Positions 26,223 to 35,209 of a stretch of DNA of 64,000 nt are shown one piece after another. The DNA comes from AP-15 sp963772295. Its GTDB lineage: Bacteria > Pseudomonadota > Alphaproteobacteria > ATCC43930 > CGMCC-115725. The notes under the pieces were generated by a model. It searched no databases, had not been told where the DNA came from, and was given only the letters and a program-made list of their open reading frames with translations. A program made the translations under genes and the position numbers. The stretch's first letter is position 1. Each line of letters begins with the position of its first letter. Where the stretch lies: the NCBI GenBank assembly GCA_963772295.1, contig CAVYWO010000010.1, positions 1 through 64,000 on the forward strand, written 5' to 3'.

Positions 26223-28211
26223 GGGTAGAGTCGGAATGTGGCGCGGTGGCCTTAGGTCAGGCATGCGTGTTGCCGCCTCTTTCGTTTGGCGGTGCCTTAG
26301 TGGCTCGACCATAGCTCCGTTTCCACATCCCGCTCATCGAACCGGACATGCGGATTTCCCTGCATCCGGCTCTCGGACAAGACCTCACGCCTTCGTCCAC
26401 GGCACGTCGTGCCCAAGCCGGGTCAGACGCACGAGCCCGAGGGTCTCGTAGAGGTGCGAGAGGGGATAGCTGCCGCCCTTACATCGTCTGGTCTTGTGCT
26501 TGAAGCGCAACCACCGACGCAACCGCACAGCCGTGTAGTTGTCGAGCGCCCGATACGCCGGATTGACGGTGCCTACCGAGAAGTAGTTCGCCCATCCGCG
26601 AAGGGTGCGGTTCAACTTACCCACCAGCTCTGTGGTTTCTTGCCAGGTATGTGCTCGGACGGTCAGCGCATGGACCTTGTCGACCACACGCTTGATGCTC
26701 TTCTTCGATGGCCGCTGTCCCAGGCGAGCCTGGCCGGTTCTCGGAGAATACATCCGCCCGAACGTATAACCCAGGAAGTCAAACTCCCCGTCCGGAACCT
26801 TGCAGATCCGTGTCTTCTCCTCGTTCACTGTCAGCTTCAGCTTGCCCATGATCGCGCGCAGGTGATGCAGCGCAGTCTCCGCGCTGCCCCTTCGGCACAG
26901 GATCACAAGGTCGTCCGCATAGGTGACGAGGCGAGTGCCGAGGCTTCGCTCAAGGCCGAACTTCTTCCAGCCCAACACGAACCGGCGCATGTAGAGGTTC
27001 GCCAGTAGTGGTGAGAGGGGCGAGCCCTGCGGAATGCCGCGCCGGTGGTCTCGCGCCTCGGTCGTGCGTGTTGTCCGGCCCCGTTGGTCGGTTTCTTCCA
27101 CGGGGCAGTCCAGCCACATCTTGATCAGATGCAGCACGCGCCGGTCAACGATCCGGCGCGCCACCGACTTTAGGAGGTCGGTATGCGGAATGCTCCCGAA
27201 GTAGTCCGCGAGGTCGGCGTCGACGACTTCCGGGTGGCCACGGAACAGCCGCTCCTCCACCTCGACGACTGCCTGCTGGGCGTTGCGCCCAGCGCGATAG
27301 GCGTAGATTTCCGGCGGAAGATCGGCTTCGAAGATCGGCTCCAGCACCAGCATCGCTGCGGTCATGCAGACCCGATCCCGCACCGTCGAGATGCCCAGCG
27401 GCCTGAGTTTGCCGTTGGCCTTCGGTATAAACACTCGTCTGATTGGCTCCGGCCGGTAGCTCTCCTGCCTGAGCGCAAGCGCCAGTTCAGCCAGCCACCG
27501 TTCGACCCCATAGGCCTCGATGTCCGCAAAGTCCTGACCGTCTATTCCCGGCGCCCCCTTGTTGGCGCGGCACTGGGCATAGGCATGCGCCAGAATGTCG
27601 TCGCGGCTGATCTTGTCGTACAGGGCATAGAAGCGATAGCCGGCTTCTGCCTTCGCTTTCGCGTGTGACGCCCTCTGCAGCTTCTGAACACTCTTCGGAG
27701 TTGATAGGTTGCCCAATCTCCAGGTCCCTCACTACTTCCTGCGTCTGTCTTGAACCAAGGCCCCTTCCCTCCACCGGCATTACCCGGCTTCACCGGTACT
27801 ACGGGCCTCTCCGCCACCCCATTGCGCCCGGCCTGTCCCTCGCGGGCGTCCGGTTGATCATCCCTGATCACGCATTGGGGCTTCCCGTGTTGCGCACGCT
27901 TTCCTTGTGTACATGCTGCCGCCACTACCCCGGTGCAGCAGATGGGCCTACTCCTCGCTCAAACTCGCCCATCCGTATCAGCCTTCCCCGAAACCACTAT
28001 CGGGTCGGCCTGCACATCGACCTTTTCGAGGATTGCTCGGCGTTTACTCACGTTGCGGCCTGCACACTCGCGCGGTCACCAAAACCGTGACCGTTATCCG
28101 AAGGCTTCAGACATTTCGTCTCCTCCATGCCTGCTCCGGCTGCTTCCGGCTGGAGCGGTCGCCGGGCGGGGCTTGCACCCGCTGGAAAAGCGCCGCCTTG
28201 TCACGGCGCAC
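26223..28211 (-). mobile_element. Group II intron, copy 1 (full length, 1989 bp)
   Basis: Minus-strand intron. The 5' end reads GTGCGCCGTGA from 28211 (GUGYG consensus); domain V is at 26372-26339 with the AGC triad and a GAAA tetraloop; the 3' end falls in CTACCC at 26223. Domain VI is long, its base formed by GGATGTGG pairing with CCACATTCC. Boundaries were set by comparing it with copy 2 (41437-43425), as the copies match over all parts I compared and diverge abruptly outside. The left (3' exon) side is the EF-hand upstream region, while the right (5' exon) side is the truncated primase gene. Confidence 0.9.
26385..27716 (-). CDS. ltrA: Group II intron reverse transcriptase/maturase, copy 1
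   Basis: 443 aa, encoded in intron domain IV. Reverse transcriptase blocks: FIPKANGKLRPLGISTVRDR, YRAGRNAQQAV, DADLADYFGSIPH, GIPQGSPLSPLLANLYM, TYADDLVIL (active-site YADD), then the maturase X domain with RGWANYFSVG (GIIM). There is no C-terminal HNH endonuclease, so mobility would use endonuclease-independent priming. The reported protein is identical to that of copy 2. It promotes splicing and reverse transcription of its own intron. Confidence 0.95.
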   Translation of the reverse strand: MGNLSTPKSVQKLQRASHAKAKAEAGYRFYALYDKISRDDILAHAYAQCRANKGAPGIDGQDFADIEAYGVERWLAELALALRQESYRPEPIRRVFIPKANGKLRPLGISTVRDRVCMTAAMLVLEPIFEADLPPEIYAYRAGRNAQQAVVEVEERLFRGHPEVVDADLADYFGSIPHTDLLKSVARRIVDRRVLHLIKMWLDCPVEETDQRGRTTRTTEARDHRRGIPQGSPLSPLLANLYMRRFVLGWKKFGLERSLGTRLVTYADDLVILCRRGSAETALHHLRAIMGKLKLTVNEEKTRICKVPDGEFDFLGYTFGRMYSPRTGQARLGQRPSKKSIKRVVDKVHALTVRAHTWQETTELVGKLNRTLRGWANYFSVGTVNPAYRALDNYTAVRLRRWLRFKHKTRRCKGGSYPLSHLYETLGLVRLTRLGHDVPWTKA

Positions 28212-29374
28212 ATGGAGATCCGGTCATCCTATCGGCGAGTGCCTGGCTCGATCGTTTTCGCCCCGTCGAGCAAATGACTTGGGCACCGGGTTTGCCAGAG
28301 GCGATCCGCGATCGGCTGATCCTCGAAGGCGGCTGGATCGCACGTCCCGGCGCCACCTGTTTCAATCTCTACAAGCCGCCGGTAATCGCGCCCGGCGACC
28401 CTACCAAGGTCGGCCTTTGGCTCGATCATGTGCGATATCTTTACCCCGACGAAGCCGAATATATTGTCGATTGGCTCGCCCATCGGGTCCAGCGACCGCA
28501 GGAAAAGATCAACCACGCCTTGGTACTCGGCGGCCTTCAGGGAATCGGCAAGGACACCGTACTTGAGCCGGTCAAATACGCTGTCGGCGCGTGGAATTTC
28601 CAGGAAGTTTCGCCGACACAAATTCTCGGTCGGTTCAATGGGTTTTTGAAATCCGTCATTCTGCGCGTCAGCGAAGCTCGCGATCTTGGCGAGTTCGATC
28701 GATACCAGTTCTACGATCATCTGAAAGCTTATACGGCGGCACCACCCGACGTGCTGCGCGTAGATGAGAAGAACCTGCGCGAATATCTAATTATCAACTG
28801 CTGCGGCGTGATCATCACCACAAACCATAAGCTCGACGGCATCCACCTGCCCGCTGATGATAGGCGCCATTTCGTCGCCTGGTCCGACCGGACGAAAGAG
28901 GACAAGAGATTCGCGGGCGAATATTGGAACATGATCTGGAATTTTTATGCCGAGGGTGGGCTGCAAGATGTCGGCGCTTACCTTCGACAGCGTGACCTCA
29001 CCGGCTTTGACCCGAAGGCACCACCACCGAAAACCGCCGCCTTTTGGGTCATCGCCGACACCAATCGGGCACCCGAGGAATCGGAGATAGCCGACCTTCT
29101 CGACGGCCTCGGCAGCCCCAAGGCCGTGACCCTCAGCCGCCTTCAACTCGCGGCCAAAGGCGATTTCGGCGACTGGATCAAGGATCGAAAAAATCGCCGA
29201 GCTATCCCTCACCGACTTGAAAAATGCGGGTACACGCCGGTTCGGAATCCAGATGCCACTGATGGCCTGTGGAAAATCGCCGGGAAACGCCAGACCGTTT
29301 ACGCAAAGGCCGGCCTATCAGTGCGCGACCAAATCGCTGCGGCAAGGGAGCTGTTCGGTCAGCGCAGTCAGTGA
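28212..29374 (+). CDS. D5-like primase/helicase (DUF5906 type), N-terminus cut off by the intron
   Basis: In-frame reading starts at the intron edge with GDPVILSASAWLDRFRPVEQ and ends at 29374. Features: NLYKPP, WLAHRVQRPQEKINHALVL, Walker A GGLQGIGKDTVLEPVK, SVILRVSEARDLGEFDRYQF, VDEKNLREY, and the sensor strand VIITTNHKLDGIHLPADDRRH. This is the superfamily 3 helicase of phage or integrative-element primases that unwind DNA at replication origins. No start codon belongs to it on the intact side, so it is truncated. Sequence left of the intron does not supply the missing part; the minus strand at 43426-43588 is in frame to do so (see findings). Confidence 0.85.
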
Positions 29375-29540
29375 AGTCAGTGATCCGCCACTTCCCTTCG
29401 CCGCTTCTCCACCAGCATCAGGAGTGGTCGATTCATCACGCTCATTCCGTATTTTTGCAAAGAATGCACGCGCGAGAGAGGGAGGAGTCTCCTTTCTATG
29501 GAGGGAGATTTTCACTGACTTCACTGACCTCACTGACCGA
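29355..29540. repeat. Inverted arrays of TCACTGAC-type units at the primase 3' end
   Basis: Left array at 29355-29383 (GTCAGTGAAGTCAGTGA) and right array at 29511-29540 (TCACTGACTTCACTGACC) are inverted relative to each other, about 24 of 27 positions pairing. Each array holds three 9-base-spaced units. The primase stop lies in the left array. It could be a replication or partition site, or a long terminator stem. Confidence 0.55.
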
Positions 29541-29881
29541 ACTCGACGTGCTGGGGTCGTGGTGTCACGGCGTGGGCCGCATGCCTCCAGCTTCCCGCGC
29601 ACATAAGTCCGGGCGAACAAATCGATGGCGGAGCGGCTGTTTTGTGAGCACGGTTCGTGATGGCCGCCTGGGCGAGAGCCTCACTGATCGTGATTGATGC
29701 GGTGCTGCCTGATGTCGGGGAGAACGACCCGGCACCGGATAGGCACCGGGTCGCATCACTGGGCGCGGCCATCGGCGTCCCCGCCTGTACCGCGGTGTGA
29801 TCCTAGCTTTCTCATCATTGGGCTGCAAATATCCCGGGGGTTTGGGGGCAGAGCCCCCGAAGCCGACCGAGGTGGGCCCTC
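29541..29881. other. Gap with a GGGGGC/GCCCCC hairpin
   Basis: No gene supported. A stem GGGGGC-AGA-GCCCCC lies at 29844-29858 near the SEC-C gene stop and may terminate it. Confidence 0.4.
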
Positions 29882-30367
29882 TTACGGCAAGCCTTCGGTG
29901 GGTGGATCAGGCGGGTCGAGGCGGTCGATGAGCCTCTGGAAGATATCATCGAAGCCGGGCTCGTAGATCTCCGGATGCTCGCGGACAAAGGCGATGACGT
30001 TGCGGTAGCATTCGGCTGCGCGGCGGTTATCGCCCCTCGCCTCGTAGACCATGCCGAGGCGGTCGTAGCCGTCATGTACCTGGGGGAAGCGTTCGAGCAG
30101 ATCACGGGCGGCGCGCTCGGCCTCGTCGAGTTGCCCGGCCTTGACGAGATCGATCACTGCATTGGAGGCGGTGGTCAGTTCGTCGTCTTCGTCGTCGCCC
30201 AAGGCGAGATCGGCCAACGCCGCGAGGTTAGCCGGGGCCGCGCGGTGCGACGGCACCGGCGGCGGCGCAGCGGCCCGGGCCGCTGCCGCGTCCTTGGCGA
30301 GGCAGCATTGCTTATATTTCTTGCCGCTGCCGCAGGGGCAGGGATCATTTCGGCCGACTTTGGCCAT
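29882..30367 (-). CDS. SEC-C motif protein with TPR-like region
   Basis: 161 aa from ATG 30367 (GGAAG 8 bases upstream; an ATG five codons earlier lacks a ribosome site). The N-terminus MAKVGRNDPCPCGSGKKYKQCC is a complete SEC-C zinc motif. After an Ala/Pro linker, an alpha-helical part (ASNAVIDLVKAGQLDEAERAARDLLERFPQV, YDRLGMVYEARGDNRRAAECYRNVIAF) looks like two TPR units. SEC-C proteins bind zinc and often act as adaptors. Divergent from the gene at 30398 with 30 bases between starts. Confidence 0.85.
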   Translation of the reverse strand: MAKVGRNDPCPCGSGKKYKQCCLAKDAAAARAAAPPPVPSHRAAPANLAALADLALGDDEDDELTTASNAVIDLVKAGQLDEAERAARDLLERFPQVHDGYDRLGMVYEARGDNRRAAECYRNVIAFVREHPEIYEPGFDDIFQRLIDRLDPPDPPTEGLP

Positions 30368-30397
30368 CTCGGCAACTTCCATCGGAAGGAGGGATCC

Positions 30398-31054
30398 TTG
30401 TACCGAGAGCTGCTGGGCGATGCCAGGTTTTACGACCTTCTGCTCGCCTTCGATCGCGATCTTGCGGCGACCGCCCGGCGACGGCGCTGTGCGCATTGCG
30501 GCGGCGCGATGCACGCCGCACCCTTCATGCGCAAACCGCGGGGCCGGCTGATTGTTCTGGATCAAGAGCACGACCGGCGTTTCAGCTTCTGCTGTGCGGT
30601 GGACGGGTGCCGCAGCCGCAACACCCCGTCGTCGATGAGGTTCCTCGGGCGCAAGGTGTATCTCGCCATCGTGGTCGTTCTGGTGGGCCTGATGCAGGGC
30701 CAAGCGACGGCCGCGCAACTGGACCGGTTCACGACGCTCCTTGGGGTCAAGCGCCGGACGGTGGGGCGCTGGCGTGAATGGTGGCTTTCCGCGTTCGCCG
30801 CCAGCGGCTTCTGGAAGGCGGCTTCCGCCTTGATCATGCCGCCGGTCGAGGTGTGCACCCTTCCCGCCTCGCTGTCCCAGCGATTTGCCGTGGGCCTTCA
30901 GCCCACGGGCTTGTCCCGTGGGGCCGCCGAGGATCGGCTGGTCGCCCTGCTGCGGTTGCTGGTCGAAACGCCCAGGCCCGCGTGCGCCATAGCCGGATTT
31001 CTATGGCGCGCCATGGCGCAGAGGCGTTGCGCCATGATGATGGCGCGCCTATAG
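30398..31054 (+). CDS. Zinc-ribbon/helix-turn-helix transposase-like protein
   Basis: 218 aa from TTG 30398 with AAGGAGGG 5 bases upstream. The N-terminus has CAHCGGAMH and RRFSFCCAVDGCRSR, a zinc-ribbon-like Cys pattern, followed by TPSSMRFLGRKVYLAIVVVL and a helix-turn-helix LLGVKRRTVGRWREWW. This type is common in proteobacteria and recalls transposase or resolvase N-termini, but I do not see a catalytic triad. The gene ends amid a cluster of TGGCGC repeats. Function unproven. Confidence 0.6.
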   Translation: MYRELLGDARFYDLLLAFDRDLAATARRRRCAHCGGAMHAAPFMRKPRGRLIVLDQEHDRRFSFCCAVDGCRSRNTPSSMRFLGRKVYLAIVVVLVGLMQGQATAAQLDRFTTLLGVKRRTVGRWREWWLSAFAASGFWKAASALIMPPVEVCTLPASLSQRFAVGLQPTGLSRGAAEDRLVALLRLLVETPRPACAIAGFLWRAMAQRRCAMMMARL

Positions 31055-31125
31055 GGAAAAGCATGGCGCAATGGCGCGCGCCATGTTTTTCCCACCTTGG
31101 CGCGCCTTGGCGCAAAGAGCGTTGG
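30990..31125. repeat. Cluster of TGGCGC / GGCGCGCC words
   Basis: The last codons of the preceding gene and the next 70 bases contain about ten TGGCGC or GGCGCGCC units on both strands (for example ATGGCGCGCCATGGCGC near 31002 and CTTGGCGCGCCTTGGCGC near 31096), giving several overlapping palindromes. It could be an operator or a recognition array for the adjacent transposase-like protein. Confidence 0.5.
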
Positions 31126-31435
31126 ACTGTGCCGGCCCGGCGCCGCAGCGGTCAAAGCGCCTGGTGCCCTTCGATCGAGCCAGGTAGGGCATCGTGCCGA
31201 CGAGCATAGGCGGTTGCTGTCGCCCCTACCGCGTTCGGCTCGCCCGCGGGGTCGGCCGATAAGCTCGCCGAGCCCCGCGATCACGCGAAGGGTCCGTAGC
31301 GATGGGCCATTAGAGCAAGAGGCCTGCGCCGCGAGACGATCAGGCAAATATAGGGACCAGAATTTCGGGTCGCGCATCGGCGATCCGAAAAACCTCGACC
31401 TCGCCCCTCGCGAGGCGCTGTGATAAATTCCTGCC
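31126..31435. other. Gap without recognised genes
   Basis: Between the TGGCGC cluster and the DUF5681-like start I see no convincing coding frame or structured element. Confidence 0.35.
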
Positions 31436-31867
31436 ATGAACGGCAAGCCTGCGTGTAACGGACGAGACGAACGAGGCCGAGTTACGGTCCTGCCGCCAGC
31501 GTTGCGCGAGCACATGTTCAAAAAAGGAGAGGTCCGCAATCCACGTGGACGCGGCGGAGAATACCAGCGCTGTCTGATGCTCTGCCGCGAGGCGTCTTAC
31601 GCAGCCGCGCTGGAGATCATCCGCCTCTCAAAAGAAAGCGAAGATGATCGCGTCCGATACATGGCTGGGACGTGGGTCTATCAGTATGCATGGGGAAAGC
31701 CCAAGGATTATGACCAGAAGGCTGAAGAAGCTAAGAAAGAGTCACCATTTAATCCCCGCGACTATTCCCCGGAGCAGTTGAATGTTATCGAACAACTGTT
31801 GAAAATTTTATCGAATCCACTAGGAAAACGCTCCAGCGCCGAAGCTACCTCGCCCAAGGTCCGATAG
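31436..31867 (+). CDS. DUF5681-like (phage small-terminase-like) protein
   Basis: 143 aa. FKKGEVRNPRGRGGEYQRCL is the DUF5681-like entry (GQSGNP-like), followed by helices (SYAAALEIIRLSKESEDDRV, YMAGTWVYQYAWGKPKDYD) and the tail FNPRDYSPEQLNVIEQLLKI. Such proteins occur in integrated elements near resolvases, as here. The C-terminal tail recurs at 25613 and 63317. Role in DNA packaging is a guess. Confidence 0.6.
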   Translation: MNGKPACNGRDERGRVTVLPPALREHMFKKGEVRNPRGRGGEYQRCLMLCREASYAAALEIIRLSKESEDDRVRYMAGTWVYQYAWGKPKDYDQKAEEAKKESPFNPRDYSPEQLNVIEQLLKILSNPLGKRSSAEATSPKVR

Positions 31868-31878
31868 GATCTTCACGG

Positions 31879-32548
31879 TCATCTGCCCAGAAGCCGCTGC
31901 ACTTGAACCGCCTGCCATTTGCCGCCGCGAGCCGTGGGAATTCTCCGCTCGTTGAGCGCCTTGGCGATCCCCGTTGCGCTAACGATGCCCTCAGCTCGAA
32001 TTGCCGCGATGACCGGTGCTAGGTAGGTCCCTTGCGCGCGCCGCGGTCTTGCCACGTCGTGCTTCCGCCGCTCTTTGCCGACCGAGATCCGTGTTTTTGA
32101 GATTTTCCAGTCGGCCGCCGAGCTTTACGCCCCGCGCCTTGGCTGCAGCGAGCGCTGCCTTGGTTCGTTCGGAAATGGCGTGCCGTTCTTCCTCGGCGAC
32201 CATTGCCATGATGCCCACGGTCAGCCAATTCGCATTCGGCATGTCCGCTGCCGTGAACGCGATGCCCGAGCGCTGCAGTCCTAGCAGGAAGTGCGCATCG
32301 CGAGCGAGGCGGTCGAGTTTAGCGATGACCAGCGTGGCCCTTCGCAGGCGGCATTCGGTCAACGCTCGCGCAAGTTCCGGGCGATCGCTATGCTTTCCGC
32401 TCTCGACCTCGACGAACTCAACCAGCGGCACGGCGCCGAACCCGGCAAGGTATGACGCCACCGCGGCCCGCTGCGCCTCGATGCCAAGCCCGGAACGGCC
32501 TTGCCGATCGGTGGAAACCCGGAGATAGGAGACGAAATTATCGGCCAT
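31879..32548 (-). pseudogene. Serine recombinase (resolvase/invertase), frameshifted
   Basis: ATG 32548. Catalytic Ser in YLRVSTDRQGRSGLGIEAQ, then VEVESGKHSDRPEL, VIAKLDRLARDAHFL and TVGIMAMVAEEERHAISERT, the resolvase fold. After EARRGKTAARARD the frame breaks near 32025; the next frame gives the DNA-binding domain LAPVIAAIRAEGIVSATGIA and KALNERRIPTARGGKWQAVQ to a stop at 31879. One or two single-base changes would restore about 220 aa. The catalytic domain is intact. Confidence 0.8.
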
Positions 32549-32687
32549 GATCCTGTCCGAACTCCAATTACGAACGGCCTAACGACCGTTTGACTATATG
32601 TAATAGAGCGATCAGGCATATCAAGGCAGGCCGGAGTTTGTTGCGGCTCGTGGCTGTCGAGCCGCCGAATTTTACTCCTGAACTCAC

Positions 32688-32903
32688 TCAAGTCACCCGG
32701 TCCGGCGGTGTGGTGAGTTCGACAGCCCGAGCAAATTCGGCTCCCGGGGAGAAGCTGTCTGGACGCTTAACCCCATAGTCACCTGCCAAAATTTCGACGG
32801 GGACCCCATTGGCGTGGCTGCCGAGGACACCTTCACGCCTGTCTGTCGCCGGCCGCATGTCGCGAAAGATCGTTGCCGTGGTGTCGGCCAACTTCATCGG
32901 CAC
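32688..32903 (-). CDS. Hypothetical small protein
   Basis: 71 aa from GTG 32903 (or ATG 32897, MKLADTTATIFRDMR). Codon composition resembles real genes of the region (LGSHANGVPVEILAGDYGVK) and it is free of overlaps. No recognised domain. Low certainty. Confidence 0.35.
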   Translation of the reverse strand: MPMKLADTTATIFRDMRPATDRREGVLGSHANGVPVEILAGDYGVKRPDSFSPGAEFARAVELTTPPDRVT

Positions 32904-33018
32904 GCACGGGCGGTCGGACCGGGCGAAGGTAGGAACCGTCGTGGCCGACGGTTCGCCCCAGCGGGAAGCGCAGGGCGACCGCGATGACGGTGGCCCTTCG
33001 GCGCGCGATCCAGACGGC

Positions 33019-33065
33019 AGCCTTGAAAGAGGACCCCCGAGGTGGGCGGGGGGAGCCCGGCTGAG
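33019..33065 (+). repeat. Dispersed repeat, CTCGAAAGAGGACCCGG type
   Basis: Core CTTGAAAGAGGACCC followed by GAGGTGGGCGGGGGGAGC and GGCTGAG; the upstream 30 bases (GCGCGCGATCCAGACGGCAG) also resemble the copies at 34014, 44374 and 63262. Confidence 0.65.
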
Positions 33066-33155
33066 CGAATCTGAGTTACGGTAGAATATCTATTAGGGGT
33101 TCGAGGGTATTTAAGCCGTGCCGAGTACCGCCGCCCGGGCGAGTCCGGGCGGGCG

Positions 33156-33605
33156 GTGCAGGCGCTGGTCTCCGGACCAAATGAGCGGGCACGCGAGACG
33201 CTGGCGTCAGTCGTCGGGCCGATGTCGTCATTCCGCTTGGTCGAGGACGGGCTATCGTCTGTCGCCCCGGAGCCCGTCCCCCCCGAATTGGAGCCGGCGG
33301 TCGGGGTTGCCAACGAGCCTGAGGTTGCGCCGGCGCCGCCTTCCGAAGTCGTGGAGGCCGAACCGCCGCCCGCCGCGGCTGCGTTTCGGAGTGGGATCCT
33401 GCCGCCGGATTTGCGCGCCTGGTCACGCGAGCGTCGCCGGGCAGCCGGCGTTTCGCAGGAAGCGGTTGCCCGAGGTATCGGGATCAGCCGCCCGCAGCTC
33501 GCCAACGCCGAGGCCGGCAGGTTCGGCCTGTCCACGGAGGCTGCCGCCAAATTCCTGGCGACGATCGCTGGGCTGCCCGAGCGTCAGGCCGGGCTGCGGT
33601 TCTAA
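33156..33605 (+). CDS. XRE-type helix-turn-helix protein with Pro-rich N-terminus
   Basis: 149 aa from GTG 33156; ATG 33222 (MSSFRLVEDG) is an alternative. A disordered Pro/Glu/Val-rich region to residue 85 leads into a compact DNA-binding domain LRAWSRERRRAAGVSQEAVA, RGIGISRPQLANAEAGRFGL, STEAAAKFLATI. The helix-turn-helix resembles Cro/XRE or lambda-like regulators. It probably controls element genes nearby. No ligand domain is visible. Confidence 0.6.
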   Translation: MQALVSGPNERARETLASVVGPMSSFRLVEDGLSSVAPEPVPPELEPAVGVANEPEVAPAPPSEVVEAEPPPAAAAFRSGILPPDLRAWSRERRRAAGVSQEAVARGIGISRPQLANAEAGRFGLSTEAAAKFLATIAGLPERQAGLRF

Positions 33606-33746
33606 AGAGGGGCGGGATTCGCTTTGAGGGCGACATTCTATCCGCGCAAAAAGCCAGGATCATGTGGCGGCCGGCGTCAAAATCAGGCTTGAGGGCAGCG
33701 CCAAATTCGCCGGGCGGACCCTATTGGCGGGGCAGCCGGTCGTGCC

Positions 33747-33935
33747 TCAATCGCCGGAACCGGACAGGCCGAGCGCTCTGTAGATCGTCGCCCGGTTCAC
33801 ACCGAAGGCTACCGCGACACTCCTGATCGTCACGTGCCCTGTCGGCGATGAGCTTGCGCGCGTGCTCGATCTGCGCTGCGGTGATCTTCGCTTTGCGCCC
33901 GCCCTTGCGACCTCGAGGTCGAAGGGTCAACGGCT
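33747..33935 (-). pseudogene. C-terminal DNA-binding remnant of a Hin-type serine recombinase
   Basis: Minus strand reads GRKGGRKAKITAAQIEHARK then LIAD, and after a frame change near 33835 TIRSVAVAFGVNRATIYRAL to a stop at 33747-33749. That is the HTH_7 domain of Tn3-type resolvases (helix-turn-helix VAVAFGVNRATIYRAL). No catalytic domain precedes it. Confidence 0.65.
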
Positions 33936-34013
33936 TGGTCTTCGACAGTCGGGGCGCGTGGCGCCGGAAATCCCGGCGACTGGGACCCCTCTTGCGCGCG
34001 AGCGATTGGCAGC

Positions 34014-34070
34014 GCCGAAAGAGGACCCGGAGGTGGGCGGGGGGGCCGCGGCTGGGCGATCGGCCGCGGC
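34014..34070 (+). repeat. Dispersed repeat, CTCGAAAGAGGACCCGG type
   Basis: GCGCCGAAAGAGGACCCGG, a G-rich run, then GCGGCTGGGCGATCGGCCGCGG. The 45 bases before it (CTGGGACCCCTC..., GCGAGCGATTGGCAG) also match the copy at 44374. Confidence 0.65.
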
Positions 34071-35209
34071 TTCGGCCGTGAAGGCCTGGCTGCTTGCCCA
34101 GATTGAGATAAAGACGAACCGCGGAGGCAGGTATCGGGCAAGCGGCACCGGATGAGCTATTGTCCCCCGAACGCCTCGCCGCCTGACGATCGCCCGCGAT
34201 CCGGCGAGCGCCGTAAAAACCGCCCTGGGGCGCGCTAGAATCTGAATACCAGCTGCCTCCGCCATGTTTCTTCATCTTCCGCGCCGCAGGCGCCGGCCCG
34301 GGATCGGCCACAGGCAATGCCGGCGCAGTTTGTCGCAGCGCCTCAATCCTGCTCACGCACAGATCCTCGGCGTCGCCGGGAGCGAGGCCGCTCCGTGAGG
34401 CCGTTCTGGCCGCTATGTCGCACAGTCAACCAACAACGGGAGACCTCGCATGGAGACGGTGCGCAACTTCGCCTGTCCGCTCGGCGGTCTCTGCCGCGAC
34501 GGGCGGTGTCGTAAGGGGCTATGCATTCCTCAGCGAGAAGCGGAGAACGATGCCGGCCGAGCGATCCGCACACAGCGCGATCTGGCACGCTCTGCCCGCC
34601 ATCGATTGGATGCGCCGAGCAGCAGAGCGGATAGACCCGCACCCGGCCCCGGCCTGCGAAAGCGCCAATCAACGAGCGCGGACCCGAAAGATTGAGCTTT
34701 GCCGGGTCGGTCGGTCCAGTTTTGTTGACGCCTCGTTCGCCGATCATCCCGCCTCGTGGCCTCTCCGAGCGTCTCCTCGCGCATTGGGAGATCCGTCGCG
34801 ATCAAGCCGCCGCGTGATCGCCGCCCCTCCCCTCGAAAGGGATCGACGATCTTTCGCTGAAAGAGCAGAGCGGAGCGGTCACCGTTTACGACGGTACGGC
34901 TAGCCGACAGGAGCCGCTACCGCTTGATCAGAACAGGGCTCGTAGACGTGGAGCCACCGCGGCCGGGCCCAATGGAAGAAATCCACCCGGTGAAGCCATT
35001 CGCGGCCCGTCGAGATCGTCGACCGCCTTCGACCCCGAGCCAACGGCTCAAAACGACCCTAATGCACAGAACCCACTTATGCACATTGCACAGGTTCTAG
35101 GCGTCTGTGCACGGCGGTTTTGCTCGGGTTTTGGCCAAGTGGGCGACGGCTGAACTCGACATAATTTCGTCGGTGTTCGGAAGTGGTCTCCCCAGTTCAG
35201 GAGACCGCA

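Larger units (their letters stand above)
33606..35051. other. Debris region between the XRE gene and the RIT element
   Basis: Holds a recombinase tail (33747-33935), one dispersed-repeat copy (34014-34070) and otherwise no gene I can support. A short plus frame at 34450-34695 begins METVRNFACPLGGLCRDGRC with a spaced Cys pattern (CPLGGLC, CRKGLC) and may be a small real or decayed gene. A small palindrome GAGCC-AAC-GGCTC at 35037-35049 abuts the RIT left end. Confidence 0.4.

Noticed and set aside
26409..27008. Plus-strand frames opposite the maturase
   Set aside because: They are antisense shadows of the reverse transcriptase gene and recur only because the intron is duplicated.
29355..29540. 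CRISPR-like repeats at the primase end
   Set aside because: Units are 8-9 bases with no spacers and occur as two inverted groups; iterons or a terminator fit better.
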